Origin: Gemmatimonadota bacterium
Lineage (GTDB): Bacteria; Gemmatimonadota; Gemmatimonadetes; Longimicrobiales; Longimicrobiaceae
Assembly: GCA_031260285.1 (NCBI GenBank)
Contig: JAIRKD010000040.1
Location: forward strand, 1-46,510
DNA length: 46,510 nucleotides
Direction: 5' to 3'
Below, in pieces: positions 26,134 through 35,524 of the stretch. The notes below the pieces were generated by a model. That model did no database searches. It was not told the DNA's origin and saw only the letters and a list, made by a program, of their open reading frames with translations. A program made the translations under genes and the position numbers. How positions within the stretch are numbered: position 1 is the first letter of the stretch; the number at the start of each line of letters is the position of its first letter.

Positions 26134-27137
26134 AAGACTTCCGCTTCGAGCGCCCTTGCGATTCGATCCGCCGCCTGGGGGTTCAGCCCCCGGATCCGCG
26201 CGAGACCGAGGGTGATCCGGCCGAGCCCCGAATATAACGGACTCATTTCGGGCGACAACCCGGAGAGATGGAGGTTGACCGTGACATCGTCTCCCCGGGA
26301 GATGGGGCCGGTGAGCGCTCCGGCCGGAGACATCAATGCTGCGGAATCAACAGCTCCGCGAGCGAGCTCTGTCAGTGCCTCACGCGCAGCTTCCCGCTCA
26401 GCCCCCGCTTCGGTCATGAGATCTTCAGCCAGAGCGAGGAGGGCAACGATGTAGTTCGACGCAAAGACCGCCGCTGCGTGGTAGACCGGTCGTTTTGCGG
26501 AATCCACCCGCAACACACGGCCATCAACCAGCAGAACCAGACGCTCAGCGGCCCGGACAGCCTCCCCTTCCCCTCCCACCCCGAACCAGGCTCGGCTGAA
26601 GCTGCCGGCGGATTCAACCGCATCCGAAACAGCGATAAGCGGATGGAGAGAGCCAACCGGATGCCCCTGCTCCGAAAGTGGCAGAAGTGCCTCCGGGCCC
26701 AGCGCCCCGCTTGTATGAAGCACAGGAACTGTCGGCGCCTGTCTGGCAGACAGATATGCGGCGAGGTCAGCAGCCACCGCGGTAATTGCGCCATCCGGCA
26801 CCGCGATGATCACCAGCGTCGGGAGCCCGGTCGGCGGTTCGGTCAGGGTCTCCGTCGAACGCACAACCGGAGACGGGGCCGCGGAGGAAGCCGGAAACCC
26901 TGCCTGGAGATCAACGGAGGGCTCGCCGGTGGGGAAGCCATGCGAGTACGCCACCTTTGCGCGCCGGAAAACCGGATACTCAGGCGCCCCGGAGCTCCGC
27001 CCGACAAAGGTGATGGTTCCAACCTCGTCCGATTCCGCGATCCGGCTGCCCAGAGCCAGCCCGAGACGCCCGACCCCGATCATCCAGATCCGGCTGAAGA
27101 CGTTCATCAATTGACCATGATCCGGCTGTTCCGTCAT
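26130..27137 (-). CDS. Rossmann-like and DUF2520 domain protein
   Basis: 335 residues. N-terminal NAD(P)-type fold: [17 protein letters not shown] (a GxGxxG-type turn), then [20 protein letters not shown]-terminal DUF2520 helical domain: [52 protein letters not shown]. The layout resembles pyrroline-5-carboxylate reductase-like and 6PGDH-like enzymes. The substrate is unknown. ATG at 27137 overlaps the hflX stop; a second in-frame Met at residue 11 is less likely. Confidence 0.85.
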   Translation of the reverse strand: MTEQPDHGQLMNVFSRIWMIGVGRLGLALGSRIAESDEVGTITFVGRSSGAPEYPVFRRAKVAYSHGFPTGEPSVDLQAGFPASSAAPSPVVRSTETLTEPPTGLPTLVIIAVPDGAITAVAADLAAYLSARQAPTVPVLHTSGALGPEALLPLSEQGHPVGSLHPLIAVSDAVESAGSFSRAWFGVGGEGEAVRAAERLVLLVDGRVLRVDSAKRPVYHAAAVFASNYIVALLALAEDLMTEAGAEREAAREALTELARGAVDSAALMSPAGALTGPISRGDDVTVNLHLSGLSPEMSPLYSGLGRITLGLARIRGLNPQAADRIARALEAEVL

Positions 27138-28420
27138 TGATCCGTGATGCGGACATCCGGCTGGCGACGGAGGCGACCCAGTACAGCGGGCGGAAGGCGG
27201 GCGATGAGAATCACATCACCCTCCTCGTCCGAGCGGGAAAGCACCTCCCCCTCCCGATAGATCTCTGCGAGGATCCCACCCTTCGCGGCAGGCACTGTGA
27301 TGCGCACCCGGGAGTTTGCCGAACGGATCCGCTCCTGCAGAAGCATCCGCAACGGCTCAACACCACCCGGCTCCACGCTGGATACAAACACCGACTCCCG
27401 CGGATAGAACGCCTTCGCCCGCGCCTGCCAGACCTCTTCCTCCTCGTGGGTGAGGCGGTCCACCTTGTTGAAGACAAGCGCCGTGGGGTGCCGGGAAAGG
27501 CCCAGGTCGTCCAGCACGGAATCAACCACCTCCATCTGCGACTCCCACCCCGCGTGTGAGCTGTCCACCACATGGAGGATGAGGTCCGCCTCGCCGGCCT
27601 CTTCGAGTGTGGCGCGGAAGGAGGCAACCAGATGGTGCGGAAGCTTCCGGATGAAGCCCACGGTATCGGTCAGCAGACATTCATAGCCATCCCCGACATC
27701 CACCGTCCGGGTGGTGGCGTCCAGCGTCGCGAAGAGACGGTCCTCCACAAAGACATCACTGCCGGACAACGCCCGGAGGAGAGACGACTTCCCGGCGTTG
27801 GTGTACCCGACAAGCGACGCGCGGAAGATGTCCGATCGCGACTTCCGCTGGGTCGCACGCTGGCGGGAGATCCGTTCGAGATCCTCCTTGAGCCGGCCGA
27901 TCTTGTGGTTGATCATCCGGCGGTCCGTCTCCAGCTGCGTCTCGCCGGGTCCGCGCATCCCGATCCCGCCCCGGACGCGGGAGAGGTGGGCCCACATCCG
28001 GGTCAGTCGGGGGAGCAGGTACTGGAGCTGCGCGAGCTCAACCTGCAGCCTCGCTTCCGCCGTCCGGGCGCGGGTTGCGAAGATGTCGAGGATGAGCTCC
28101 GCCCGGTCCATGACCCGGATCCCGAGGAACTCCTCCAGATTCTTTCCCTGGGCGGGGGAGAGTTCATCATCAAAGATGATGAGCGTGGCTTCCCGGTCGA
28201 GAATCAGCTCCTTCAGCTCCGCGGCTTTCCCCTCACCGATGTAGAGACGCGGGTGCGGGGAGTCCACCCGCTGCACCAGATCACCAACCACTTCAGCGCC
28301 AGCCGTATCCGCGAGCCGCGCCAGCTCCTGGATGTGCTCCGCCACCTCCTCAGGGGGGAGGCGCTTCAGGGGGGCACCCACCAGAATCGCGCGCTCACGA
28401 GGCGTTTCGAGTTCGATCAT
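27134..28420 (-). CDS. hflX: GTPase HflX
   Basis: 428 residues. Ribosome-splitting and stress-recovery GTPase. N-terminal HflX domain (YIGEGKAAELKELI; IIFDDELSPAQGKNLEEFLG; VELAQLQYLLPRLTRMW) and the GPGETQLETDRR signature. The G domain has G1 GYTNAGKSS (205-213), G3 DTVGFIRKLPHHLV and G4 NKVD. Start ATG at 28420. It heads the run of six overlapping genes. The 163 bp upstream has three near-direct copies of GTCAGAAACG (28450-28480), which could be regulatory. Confidence 0.96.
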   Translation of the reverse strand: MIELETPRERAILVGAPLKRLPPEEVAEHIQELARLADTAGAEVVGDLVQRVDSPHPRLYIGEGKAAELKELILDREATLIIFDDELSPAQGKNLEEFLGIRVMDRAELILDIFATRARTAEARLQVELAQLQYLLPRLTRMWAHLSRVRGGIGMRGPGETQLETDRRMINHKIGRLKEDLERISRQRATQRKSRSDIFRASLVGYTNAGKSSLLRALSGSDVFVEDRLFATLDATTRTVDVGDGYECLLTDTVGFIRKLPHHLVASFRATLEEAGEADLILHVVDSSHAGWESQMEVVDSVLDDLGLSRHPTALVFNKVDRLTHEEEEVWQARAKAFYPRESVFVSSVEPGGVEPLRMLLQERIRSANSRVRITVPAAKGGILAEIYREGEVLSRSDEEGDVILIARLPPAVLGRLRRQPDVRITDQ

Positions 28421-28583
28421 CAGTGATTGAGAACGGGATCAAGGAGAAAGGTCAGAAACGTTCAGGAACCGTCAGAAAACGATCCACAAATCCAACAAAG
28501 CCGACGGAAAGCGGTCATAATATCCGGTCATCCGGGAAATCTGGTCCGGCGCCGGAAGAGATAGCTGGTTCTGTCGCGGGCTT

Positions 28584-29360
28584 CTACCCCGCGAGGCTGG
28601 GGGATCGGGCCCACGCCTGCCAGGCATCGCCTTCCAGCTCTTTCCAGGAGTCGCGGGTGAGGAGCAGGCCACGACCACACCACTCCGCCAGCATCGTGAA
28701 GTCATGGCTGGAGAGAAGGACCGCGCACCCCCGCGACCGGCGATGGTCCAGCTCTCTGATCAGACTTGCGGAGGATGCACGGTCCAGACCGTTGAAAACT
28801 TCATCCAGCACAAGAAGCCGGGGGTTGTGGAGGAGTGCCGCCACCACCGCCACCTTGCGTCCCATCCCCTGGGAGAGCTCCCGGCAGGGGAGGCCTTCTG
28901 CGCCCTCAAGCCCGAAGATGCCGAGGAGACGGCCGGATTCCTCCAGGCTTGCGGCCCGGTCGAGGCGTCGCGCTTCTGTGATGAACCGGAGGGTTTCGGC
29001 AACCGTCAGCTCGCCGTACAGGAACGGATGTTCGGGCACGGACCCCAGCGCCGCCGCCACAGCCGTCAGATCAGCAAAAGGGTCCGCACCCGCGATTCTG
29101 ACAGTTCCCGAGTCCGGAAGCCGCTCTCCGGTGAGGCAGCCGAGGAAGGTGGACTTGCCCGCCCCGTTCCCGCCGATCACCGCCACTGCTTCCCCCGGCT
29201 GAACGGTGAGAGATACACCCCGGAGGATCGGTCGCCGGCGGTACGCCTTGGAGAGATCCCGGACCTCCAGAACCGGAGCCCCGGAGCCGGCACGCGCGCT
29301 GTTGATGTGTTCCACGTCGCTGGTGTGTTCCACGTTGAGCGGATCCCCCCTGTCAGTCAT
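28584..29360 (-). CDS. ABC transporter ATP-binding protein
   Basis: 258 residues. Walker A GGNGAGKST, Q-loop region, signature LSQGMGRKVAVVAALL, Walker B LLVLDEVFNGLD, H-loop SSHD. The first ~30 residues are a variable lead-in (NVEHTSDVEHIN, from a short DNA duplication). It lies 75 bp after the permease gene on the same strand, which it probably partners. The substrate is not evident; its resemblance is to ABC-2-type export or heme-exporter-like ATPases. Confidence 0.92.
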   Translation of the reverse strand: MTDRGDPLNVEHTSDVEHINSARAGSGAPVLEVRDLSKAYRRRPILRGVSLTVQPGEAVAVIGGNGAGKSTFLGCLTGERLPDSGTVRIAGADPFADLTAVAAALGSVPEHPFLYGELTVAETLRFITEARRLDRAASLEESGRLLGIFGLEGAEGLPCRELSQGMGRKVAVVAALLHNPRLLVLDEVFNGLDRASSASLIRELDHRRSRGCAVLLSSHDFTMLAEWCGRGLLLTRDSWKELEGDAWQAWARSPSLAG

Positions 29361-29435
29361 GACCGAAGCTGTCGCGCAGGGTCTGGTGAACCCGAAAGAA
29401 CGGGCTGGGGAGATCTGAGTTCGGGGATGCAGTGA

Positions 29436-30680
29436 TCACCGGAACCGTCCCGCGGAAAGGATGGAAAGCGCTGAAGCGCTGAAGGCGGTGACAGCACCAG
29501 CCAGAGGCCAGAGCCAGGCGCCAGCCTGCCCGCTCCACCAGTTCCACGCAAGCGCGACGGGAAGAAGCAGCCAGAGCGAGAGCTCAAAAGCCCCTACCCA
29601 GCGCCCCAGGAAACGCTCCCGTTCCCGGAGGCCGACGGAGCGATCCAGCCAGCGGACGCCCTTTCTCTCCACCCCGCCGATGCCGATCACAGCCGCGGAC
29701 TGAACAAGCAGTGCAACACCCACCGCCGCGATCACCCAGGAGCGCCCCGAGGGGTCAGTCCCCCAGCGGGCGAGGATCGCGAAGGAGGCAATCGCAACCG
29801 GCCAGGTCACCCGGGAGGCCCATGTGAAGCGGCGACCGACAACCGTTGCATCCCGCGCCCATACAGCCGCGGAGCCGCGGGGAAGAAGGCCGGATATTCC
29901 CTTTCCGACGGAGAATCCTTCCCCCTGGCCCTCCGGCGCCGGCACGTACGTCATCTCCCGGGCGCGTGGAACAAACCCCGGAGCGGCGGATGCAAATACG
30001 CGCACCCCGACCATCAGCGAGACCAGCGCGAGCAGGAAGGTAACGAGGGTTGTGGCGGTCACGGCGATCCCCGCGCCCAGCAGCCAGCCGAGAAGCGACC
30101 CGGCGAGGAAAGGGACCAGTGGAGCGTACACCAGCGGCGCAGCGGCGGCCAGCTCACGGTCCCACATTCCCATTCCCATCCAGCGGGGAGGGGAGGCGCT
30201 GGAGGTTGCTCCCGCCGCCAGACCGAAGCTGAGAGCCGCAATCGCGGCGGAAAAGATCGCAACGGGAAAGCCAGCCAGAGCCGGACGGCCCGGAGCCACT
30301 CCACCCGCGACAAACGGAATCAGAACCGCGACCCCGATCGCGATCGCAAGACCCAGCAGCCGGAAGGCGCGATACAGAAAGATCGACCCCGGATGGACTC
30401 CCAGCTGACGGAGGAAGAGGTCATCCCCGCCCCGCATCAGAACGCCATATGCGAGGAACGAGACCGGTCCCGCAACAAGCATCCCGAGCGCCGGGCCGGC
30501 TCCCAGGGTGGCGGGATCCGCGATCCGCCCGAAGCTCCAGAGCGCGCTGATGATGATCACCACCGGCAGGATCGTCGCCACCAGGAGGGTGAGAGACGGC
30601 ACTCGAAGCTGACCTCCGAGCCGGGCCCTGTCGAGCCGGGCGAGCCAGAGAAGATCAGCCACCATCACCGATCTTCTCAC
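29436..30680 (-). CDS. ABC-2-like permease, multi-span membrane protein
   Basis: 414 residues with about ten hydrophobic segments (for example LTLLVATILPVVIIISALWSF, LGLAIAIGVAVLIPFVAGGV, SWVIAAVGVALLVQSAAVIGIGG), and a soluble loop around residues 235-275. No conserved motif identifies the substrate. GTG at 30680 overlaps the rarA stop (GTGA, 30677-30680); a later ATG at 30665 is possible. Paired with the downstream ATPase as an exporter or membrane-remodelling transporter; inferred from adjacency. Confidence 0.7.
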   Translation of the reverse strand: MRRSVMVADLLWLARLDRARLGGQLRVPSLTLLVATILPVVIIISALWSFGRIADPATLGAGPALGMLVAGPVSFLAYGVLMRGGDDLFLRQLGVHPGSIFLYRAFRLLGLAIAIGVAVLIPFVAGGVAPGRPALAGFPVAIFSAAIAALSFGLAAGATSSASPPRWMGMGMWDRELAAAAPLVYAPLVPFLAGSLLGWLLGAGIAVTATTLVTFLLALVSLMVGVRVFASAAPGFVPRAREMTYVPAPEGQGEGFSVGKGISGLLPRGSAAVWARDATVVGRRFTWASRVTWPVAIASFAILARWGTDPSGRSWVIAAVGVALLVQSAAVIGIGGVERKGVRWLDRSVGLRERERFLGRWVGAFELSLWLLLPVALAWNWWSGQAGAWLWPLAGAVTAFSASALSILSAGRFR

Positions 30681-32047
30681 TCCGTCTGCCCTCGTTCGCG
30701 CATGATCCGGCGGATCTCCGCTTCATGACCCCGATCGGTCGGCTCATAGAAGCGGGCGTCCCCCAGCTCCTCGGGGAGGCACCGCACCTGCACGTAGCCA
30801 CCCTCATGGTTGTGCGCGTATTCGTAGCCCTGCCCGTACCCCCATTCCCGCATCAGCGAGGTGGTGGCGTTGCGCAGGGGAAGCGGAACGGGCGCGTCGG
30901 GAGTGTTTCCAGCCGCCTCCCGGGCCGCGGCGAGCGCGAGGTAGGCACGGTTCGACTTCGGCGCGCTGGCGACGTACAGGATCGCGTTGGCGAGTGGAAG
31001 AAAACCCTCCGGGGGACCGAGGCGCTCAAACGCCTGCATCGCCTGGGTCGCCATGACTCCGGCGTTCGGGTCCGCGAGCCCAACGTCCTCGTAGGCTGCC
31101 GCGACAAGCCTCCGGAAGACAACCATCGGGTCTTCCCCGCCCCGTATCATCCGCATCGCCCAGTAGAGCGCCGCGTCACCCTGGCTGGACCGGAGGGATT
31201 TGTGAAACGCGGAGAGCATCTCATACCCCACCGTTGTATCGTAGACCGGGATGCGCTTCTGCAGCGCTTCCCCCGCGATCCCGATATCAATTGCGCCACC
31301 CTGCCCGACCAGCTCCGCCGCGATCTCCAGCGCATTCAGTGCTCTCCGGGCATCTCCCGAAGAAGACTCCACAATCAGCGCCTCCGCCTCGGGAGTCAGC
31401 GTGACACTCAGGGAACCGAGGCCCCGTTCAACGTCTGTCAGCGCCCGACGAAGGATCTCCCGGAGCGCATCCGCATCCATGGGGTGAAGCTGAAGCACCC
31501 GCGAGCGGGAGAGCAGTGCCGCGTTGACCTCGAACCCCGGATGCTCTGTGGTTGCACCTACAAGGGTAAGCAGTCCCGACTCCACAAAGGGAAGCAGGAA
31601 GTCCTGCTGCCCCTTGTTCAGGCGATGGATCTCATCCACAAAGAGCAGCGTATGCCGGCCGGCGCGGCGCCAGTCGCGCGCTGTCTTTACGATCTCGCGC
31701 AGGCGGGGCACTCCTTCACTGACCGCATTGAAGGGAACGAACTCCGCTCCCGCGAGCCGCGCGAGCAGCCGCCCGAGAGTGGTTTTCCCCGTCCCCGGAG
31801 GGCCATGCAGGATCAGACTGGGGATCTTTCCCCCCGCATGAACACGGCGGATGAATCCGGCAGGGCCCACAAGATCTGCCTGGCCGAGGATTTCATCGAG
31901 AGAACGCGGCCGCATCCGCTCCGCGAGAGGCGCCCCCGGGCCGGAGGCCGGAAGTCCGGCTCCGGTCACCGGTTGAAGCGGATCACCCGAAGGACCTGGA
32001 GCTCCACCCGGATCCGGAGGGAAAAGAGGAAGGCTGTCGTCGCTCAA
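30677..32047 (-). CDS. rarA: Replication-associated recombination protein A
   Basis: 456 residues, AAA+ ATPase acting at stalled replication forks. Motifs: RPRSLDEILGQADLVGP, Walker A HGPPGTGKTTLGRLLA, LFVDEIHRLNKGQQDFLL (Walker B), LVGATTEHPGFEVNAALLSRSR, and the C-terminal tetramerisation region with AYEDVGLADPNA and a final WGYGQGYEYAHNHEGG. A variable 45-residue Pro-rich N-terminus precedes the AAA+ domain. Start ATG at 32047, 6 bp after the ZIP stop. Confidence 0.95.
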   Translation of the reverse strand: MSDDSLPLFPPDPGGAPGPSGDPLQPVTGAGLPASGPGAPLAERMRPRSLDEILGQADLVGPAGFIRRVHAGGKIPSLILHGPPGTGKTTLGRLLARLAGAEFVPFNAVSEGVPRLREIVKTARDWRRAGRHTLLFVDEIHRLNKGQQDFLLPFVESGLLTLVGATTEHPGFEVNAALLSRSRVLQLHPMDADALREILRRALTDVERGLGSLSVTLTPEAEALIVESSSGDARRALNALEIAAELVGQGGAIDIGIAGEALQKRIPVYDTTVGYEMLSAFHKSLRSSQGDAALYWAMRMIRGGEDPMVVFRRLVAAAYEDVGLADPNAGVMATQAMQAFERLGPPEGFLPLANAILYVASAPKSNRAYLALAAAREAAGNTPDAPVPLPLRNATTSLMREWGYGQGYEYAHNHEGGYVQVRCLPEELGDARFYEPTDRGHEAEIRRIMRERGQTE

Positions 32048-32053
32048 GGCACC

Positions 32054-32785
32054 TCAGACGTCCAGGCCGCCCAGCACAAGCCGGGCGAGCAGATAGACCA
32101 GCACCCCCGCGATCACTCCCGCGCCGGAGGTGAAATCCTTCTGCTTCTGCACTTCCGGAACCAGATTCGAGGCGGCAACGTAGGTTGTCACCCCGGCGCT
32201 GAGCGCCAGACCATGCTGGGCGAGGGGCTGGATCCAGGAGGTGAGCAGTACGCCACCCACCGTGGTTGCGCCCAGCAGCACCACTCCCTGAAGCGCCCGC
32301 CGCTTGCTGTTCCCGCTGACCAGCATGATCGAGGCGATGGTCACACCTTCGGGGACCTTGTGAACCAGCACCGCCAGGAAGACCACCAGCCCGAGGGAAG
32401 CGTTTACATCAAACGCACTGGCGATCGCCACCCCGTCGAAGAATGTATGCAGCAGGAGGCCGAGGAGGGCGGCGGTCCCGACCCACCGGGCCACCATCGC
32501 CTCGTGGTGGGTCTCTTCCCCGAAGTGGAAGTGCGGGGTCAGGATATGCTGGGTGACATGGACCAGCAGATACCCGAACAGCGCAACCATCCCTGCGTCA
32601 GGATCAATCTCGATCGCGTGAGGCAGCATGGAGGCGAACGCCGCCGCAAGCATGAACCCCGCGCCGAAGCCGAGGAGCATCCGCTGCACACGGATCCCCC
32701 GCGGTGAAGCGCTGGTGATCAGCAGCCCACCCACAACGTTCGCAACCGCCGCGACGAGTGCATAAAGTATGGCGGGAGCGATCAT
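32054..32785 (-). CDS. ZIP family metal transporter
   Basis: 243 residues, about eight transmembrane helices. The metal-site motifs HTFFDGVAIASAF (TM4) and HKVPEGVTIASIML (TM5) are intact. A His-rich stretch, HILTPHFHFGEETHHEA, lies in the loop before TM4. Imports divalent cations such as zinc. Start ATG at 32785. Probably co-transcribed with rarA, although the functional link is not obvious. Confidence 0.92.
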   Translation of the reverse strand: MIAPAILYALVAAVANVVGGLLITSASPRGIRVQRMLLGFGAGFMLAAAFASMLPHAIEIDPDAGMVALFGYLLVHVTQHILTPHFHFGEETHHEAMVARWVGTAALLGLLLHTFFDGVAIASAFDVNASLGLVVFLAVLVHKVPEGVTIASIMLVSGNSKRRALQGVVLLGATTVGGVLLTSWIQPLAQHGLALSAGVTTYVAASNLVPEVQKQKDFTSGAGVIAGVLVYLLARLVLGGLDV

Positions 32786-33378
32786 CTCTCTGCTCCCTCA
32801 AACGATGCCGAAGCTGTGGCGTTCGTGTTTGTGCCTATTGATTCAGGGGTTTTCGAGCCCCGGAAACAACAACGACCGGTTTCCGGGAGAACCCAAAAAG
32901 AATATCCTTCCAGCGCCAATCCCTCAACAGCTTGCGGGCACGCTCCTCGCGGCTGCCGTTCCTGTCCTGCCCTTTCGGCACACAGGAATCTGGAGGGACC
33001 GGTGGCACATGGACACGCCCGACGCAGGATCCTGATCCTGCTGGTACTGATTGCGGGAGGGCTGACCGGTCTCGGCGCCGGACTTCTGCTCATCCGTTAT
33101 CTGTTATTATAGCCGGAAGGTCGGCTGGATCGCTGTAACCGGATCGCTGCAACCGGATCTCCGTCGCAGACGAGCCGGCGTCCGGACCCGGTGTTCCTCC
33201 GGACGTCGTTGATCATGTCTCCCGGGGACCTGCAGGAAAGGCTCCCGCGGAGTTGTCAGTCTGTATCCATTGAATCCGGCAGGGGTGGATCGGTTCGGGA
33301 AAGCGGAGCTTCCGCTTCCGGACCGGGGTATCGCTCATCGAACGCCTCGGCATGATGCCCGGAGAACGCGGAAAACCC
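32786..33378. other. Divergent intergenic region with a small ORF
   Basis: Separates the minus-strand ZIP gene from plus-strand dacB. Apart from the small ORF at 33002-33112, it holds two adjacent 14-bp repeats at 33127-33140 and 33141-33154 (GGATCGCTGTAACC / GGATCGCTGCAACC), and a GTCCGGA...TCCGGAC inverted repeat at about 33181-33206. No clear promoter boxes were found. Confidence 0.4.
33002..33112 (+). CDS. Possible 36-residue single-span membrane protein
   Basis: GTG start with a Shine-Dalgarno-like GGAGG five bases before it. The peptide is MAHGHARRR followed by one hydrophobic helix ILILLVLIAGGLTGLGAG and LLLIRYLLL, and ends in TAG. A positive N-terminus and one Gly-rich span fit a small membrane protein. 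Unknown function; the supporting evidence is the SD and the sharp amino-acid pattern, so chance remains possible. Confidence 0.4.
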   Translation: MAHGHARRRILILLVLIAGGLTGLGAGLLLIRYLLL

Positions 33379-35397
33379 ATGAAGAAAATCCATCAGACCC
33401 TCCTGGTCATCGCGGTTGCCGCGGCAATCATGGCGATCGCTCCGGACTGGTCGCCCGCAAAGTCAACGGATCCGTCTCCGGAATCAACGGACGCGGGAAC
33501 GCTGGAGATGGCTTCCCCCGCGATGGAGCTGGCCACCGCGCCGATCAGCGGCGTGGAGATCTCCCCGCCGTCAGCAGCTCCGGCGCCGGTTTCCGCGGCG
33601 GTGCTTGACCTGCGATCGGATCTGGAGAAGCTGATCCGCGATGCGACTTCCCGGGGCGCGATGCACGGAGTGCTGGTGGTTTCGCTTGACCGGGGGGATA
33701 CGCTCTTCGCCTACAATGCGGATCTGCCGCTTGCGCCGGCGAGCAACATGAAGCTCTTCACCACGGCGGCGGCTCTCTACTACCTGGGCCCCGACTTCCG
33801 GTACTCCACCTACGCTCTTGCCGCCGGCCAGATCATCGATGGGGTGCTGTTCGGAGATCTGGTTCTCTACGGAACGGGGGACCCCGCAATCTCCAGCCGG
33901 ATGCTCCCCGGCGCGCTCACCCCTTTGAAAGCGCTTGCGGACTCTCTCCGGGCGCGGGGGATCACCGAGGTCCGCGGAGATATCGTCGGAGACGGAAGCT
34001 ACTTTGACGATGAATGGATCGGAGAGGGCTGGCGGGAGGAGTACCGGCTGGACAGCTACTCCGCGCCGGTCGGTGCTCTCTCACTCGCCGAGAACATCAT
34101 CAGTATCCGGGTGACGCCCGGGTCCTCCACCGGCGAACCGGCGGCAATCAGCACGATCCCGAACACCCATGGCCTGCTGATCCAGAACCGGGTGACCACC
34201 ACAGCAAGCGGCACTTCGAGCGTACGCTTCTCCTGGGACCCGGAGGGGCTGATCATTGAAGGACGACTTGCCCGGGGACATCCAGGCGTTGCACGGACAG
34301 TGACGGTTGTGGACCCCGCCAACTTCGCGGCTTCCGCATTCCGAACCGTTCTGGAGACTTCGGGCATCCGGGTCGGGGGAGATGTACGGACGGTTCGTCG
34401 CCCGGAGGGCTCACCCGTCAGCTTCGGCGCGGTTTCCTCAAACGGCGGAGCGTCCATTCCCCCGAGGGTGATCGGCACCCATCTCTCGCCGACACTCGGA
34501 GAGCTGGTCTCGGTTGCGAACCATGTCAGCCACAACCTCTTCGCGGAGTCGTTCTTCAAGACGATCGGCCGGGTTGCTCTGGGAGACGGAAGCTTTCACG
34601 GTGGTATGCTTGCGGTTCAGTACTTCCTGGAGTGCGAGAAGCCGTTTGACATGTCGCTTCTCCACATCGTGGACGGATCGGGGCTCTCCCCCGAGGACCG
34701 GATCACTCCGCGAGCGATGGTCCACCTTCTGGATCTGATGACAAGAACCGACGTCTGGGAGCCGTTCTACGATTCCCTCCCGGAAGCGGCCTCGCCACTT
34801 GGAGGCCAGCACAGCCTCCGCGGACGGATGGGCGGGACGCCCGCCGCGCGCAACCTGCGGGCGAAGACGGGAACAATCAACAATGTCTCCGGGCTCTCCG
34901 GTTACGTCCGGGCGGCGGATGGGGAGCGGCTGGCCTTCAGCATTCTGACCAACGAGATCCCGGCCACCAGCCGCGCAAAACGGATGGAAGATGCGATCGG
35001 GATACGCCTGGCGAACTTCACCCGGCCGGCGGAGACGGGACCCGGCAGCTCTTCGGTGGCGCCTGCGAGTACAACTCCCGCAACAGCAGCTCCCGTGAAC
35101 GCCGCACCCGCCGCAACAGCACCCTCCGGTCAGGTCAGCTCCGGAAGCGGGGGTTCAGCTCCCGCAGCCGGCACCACCGGTCGTACATCCGCGACCGCAA
35201 CAGCTCCGTCCACACCAGCCCCGGCCGCGGCGGCAACAGCGCCCGCAACCGCTTCGCGAACCCACAAGGTCCGTGCGGGTCAGACGATGGATGGAATCGC
35301 CCGACAGTACGGAACAACGGTGGCGGAGCTGCGGAGAGTTAATCCGGGCATCGAGCCGCGCCGCATCCAGGTCGGCCAGACGATCCGGCTGCCGTAA
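33379..35397 (+). CDS. D-Ala-D-Ala carboxypeptidase (PBP4/DacB type) with LysM
   Basis: 672 residues, S13 peptidase that trims peptidoglycan stem peptides in the periplasm. Signal peptide (KKIHQTLLVIAVAAAIMAIA), then the penicillin-binding motifs SNMK (S122, K125), SHN (384-386) and KTG (496-498, then TINNVSGLSGY), with the inserted domains typical of PBP4 in between. A low-complexity Thr/Pro/Ala linker (about 540-625) leads to a C-terminal LysM domain (629-672; GQTMDGIARQYGTTVAEL). The LysM fusion would tether it to the wall. The ATG at 33379 is preferred over 33352 because it begins the signal peptide. Confidence 0.92.
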   Translation: MKKIHQTLLVIAVAAAIMAIAPDWSPAKSTDPSPESTDAGTLEMASPAMELATAPISGVEISPPSAAPAPVSAAVLDLRSDLEKLIRDATSRGAMHGVLVVSLDRGDTLFAYNADLPLAPASNMKLFTTAAALYYLGPDFRYSTYALAAGQIIDGVLFGDLVLYGTGDPAISSRMLPGALTPLKALADSLRARGITEVRGDIVGDGSYFDDEWIGEGWREEYRLDSYSAPVGALSLAENIISIRVTPGSSTGEPAAISTIPNTHGLLIQNRVTTTASGTSSVRFSWDPEGLIIEGRLARGHPGVARTVTVVDPANFAASAFRTVLETSGIRVGGDVRTVRRPEGSPVSFGAVSSNGGASIPPRVIGTHLSPTLGELVSVANHVSHNLFAESFFKTIGRVALGDGSFHGGMLAVQYFLECEKPFDMSLLHIVDGSGLSPEDRITPRAMVHLLDLMTRTDVWEPFYDSLPEAASPLGGQHSLRGRMGGTPAARNLRAKTGTINNVSGLSGYVRAADGERLAFSILTNEIPATSRAKRMEDAIGIRLANFTRPAETGPGSSSVAPASTTPATAAPVNAAPAATAPSGQVSSGSGGSAPAAGTTGRTSATATAPSTPAPAAAATAPATASRTHKVRAGQTMDGIARQYGTTVAELRRVNPGIEPRRIQVGQTIRLP

Positions 35398-35413
35398 CGG
35401 ATGGCTGGTTTTC

Positions 35414-35429
35414 TCCGTCAGGCGACGGA
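35414..35429. repeat. Small stem between convergent genes
   Basis: TCCGTC - AGGC - GACGGA, just after the dacB stop. There is no T-tract downstream on either strand, so it is a weak terminator candidate at best. Confidence 0.3.
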
Positions 35430-35481
35430 AGGGTGAAGGAGAGGAGAAAAAACGGGAACGGACAGAACGAGTACGCAGGAA

Positions 35482-35517
35482 GGTGGAGCGCTGAAGAATG
35501 GTGGAGTGCTGAAGAGA
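35482..35517. repeat. 18-bp tandem duplication
   Basis: GGTGGAGCGCTGAAGAAT followed at once by GGTGGAGTGCTGAAGAGA, between the convergent dacB and NlpC/P60 genes. Confidence 0.6.
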
Positions 35518-35524
35518 TGAGTGA

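Noticed and set aside
30725-32707. 660-codon plus-strand frame
   Set aside because: Antisense to rarA and the ZIP gene; no domain and unusual composition.
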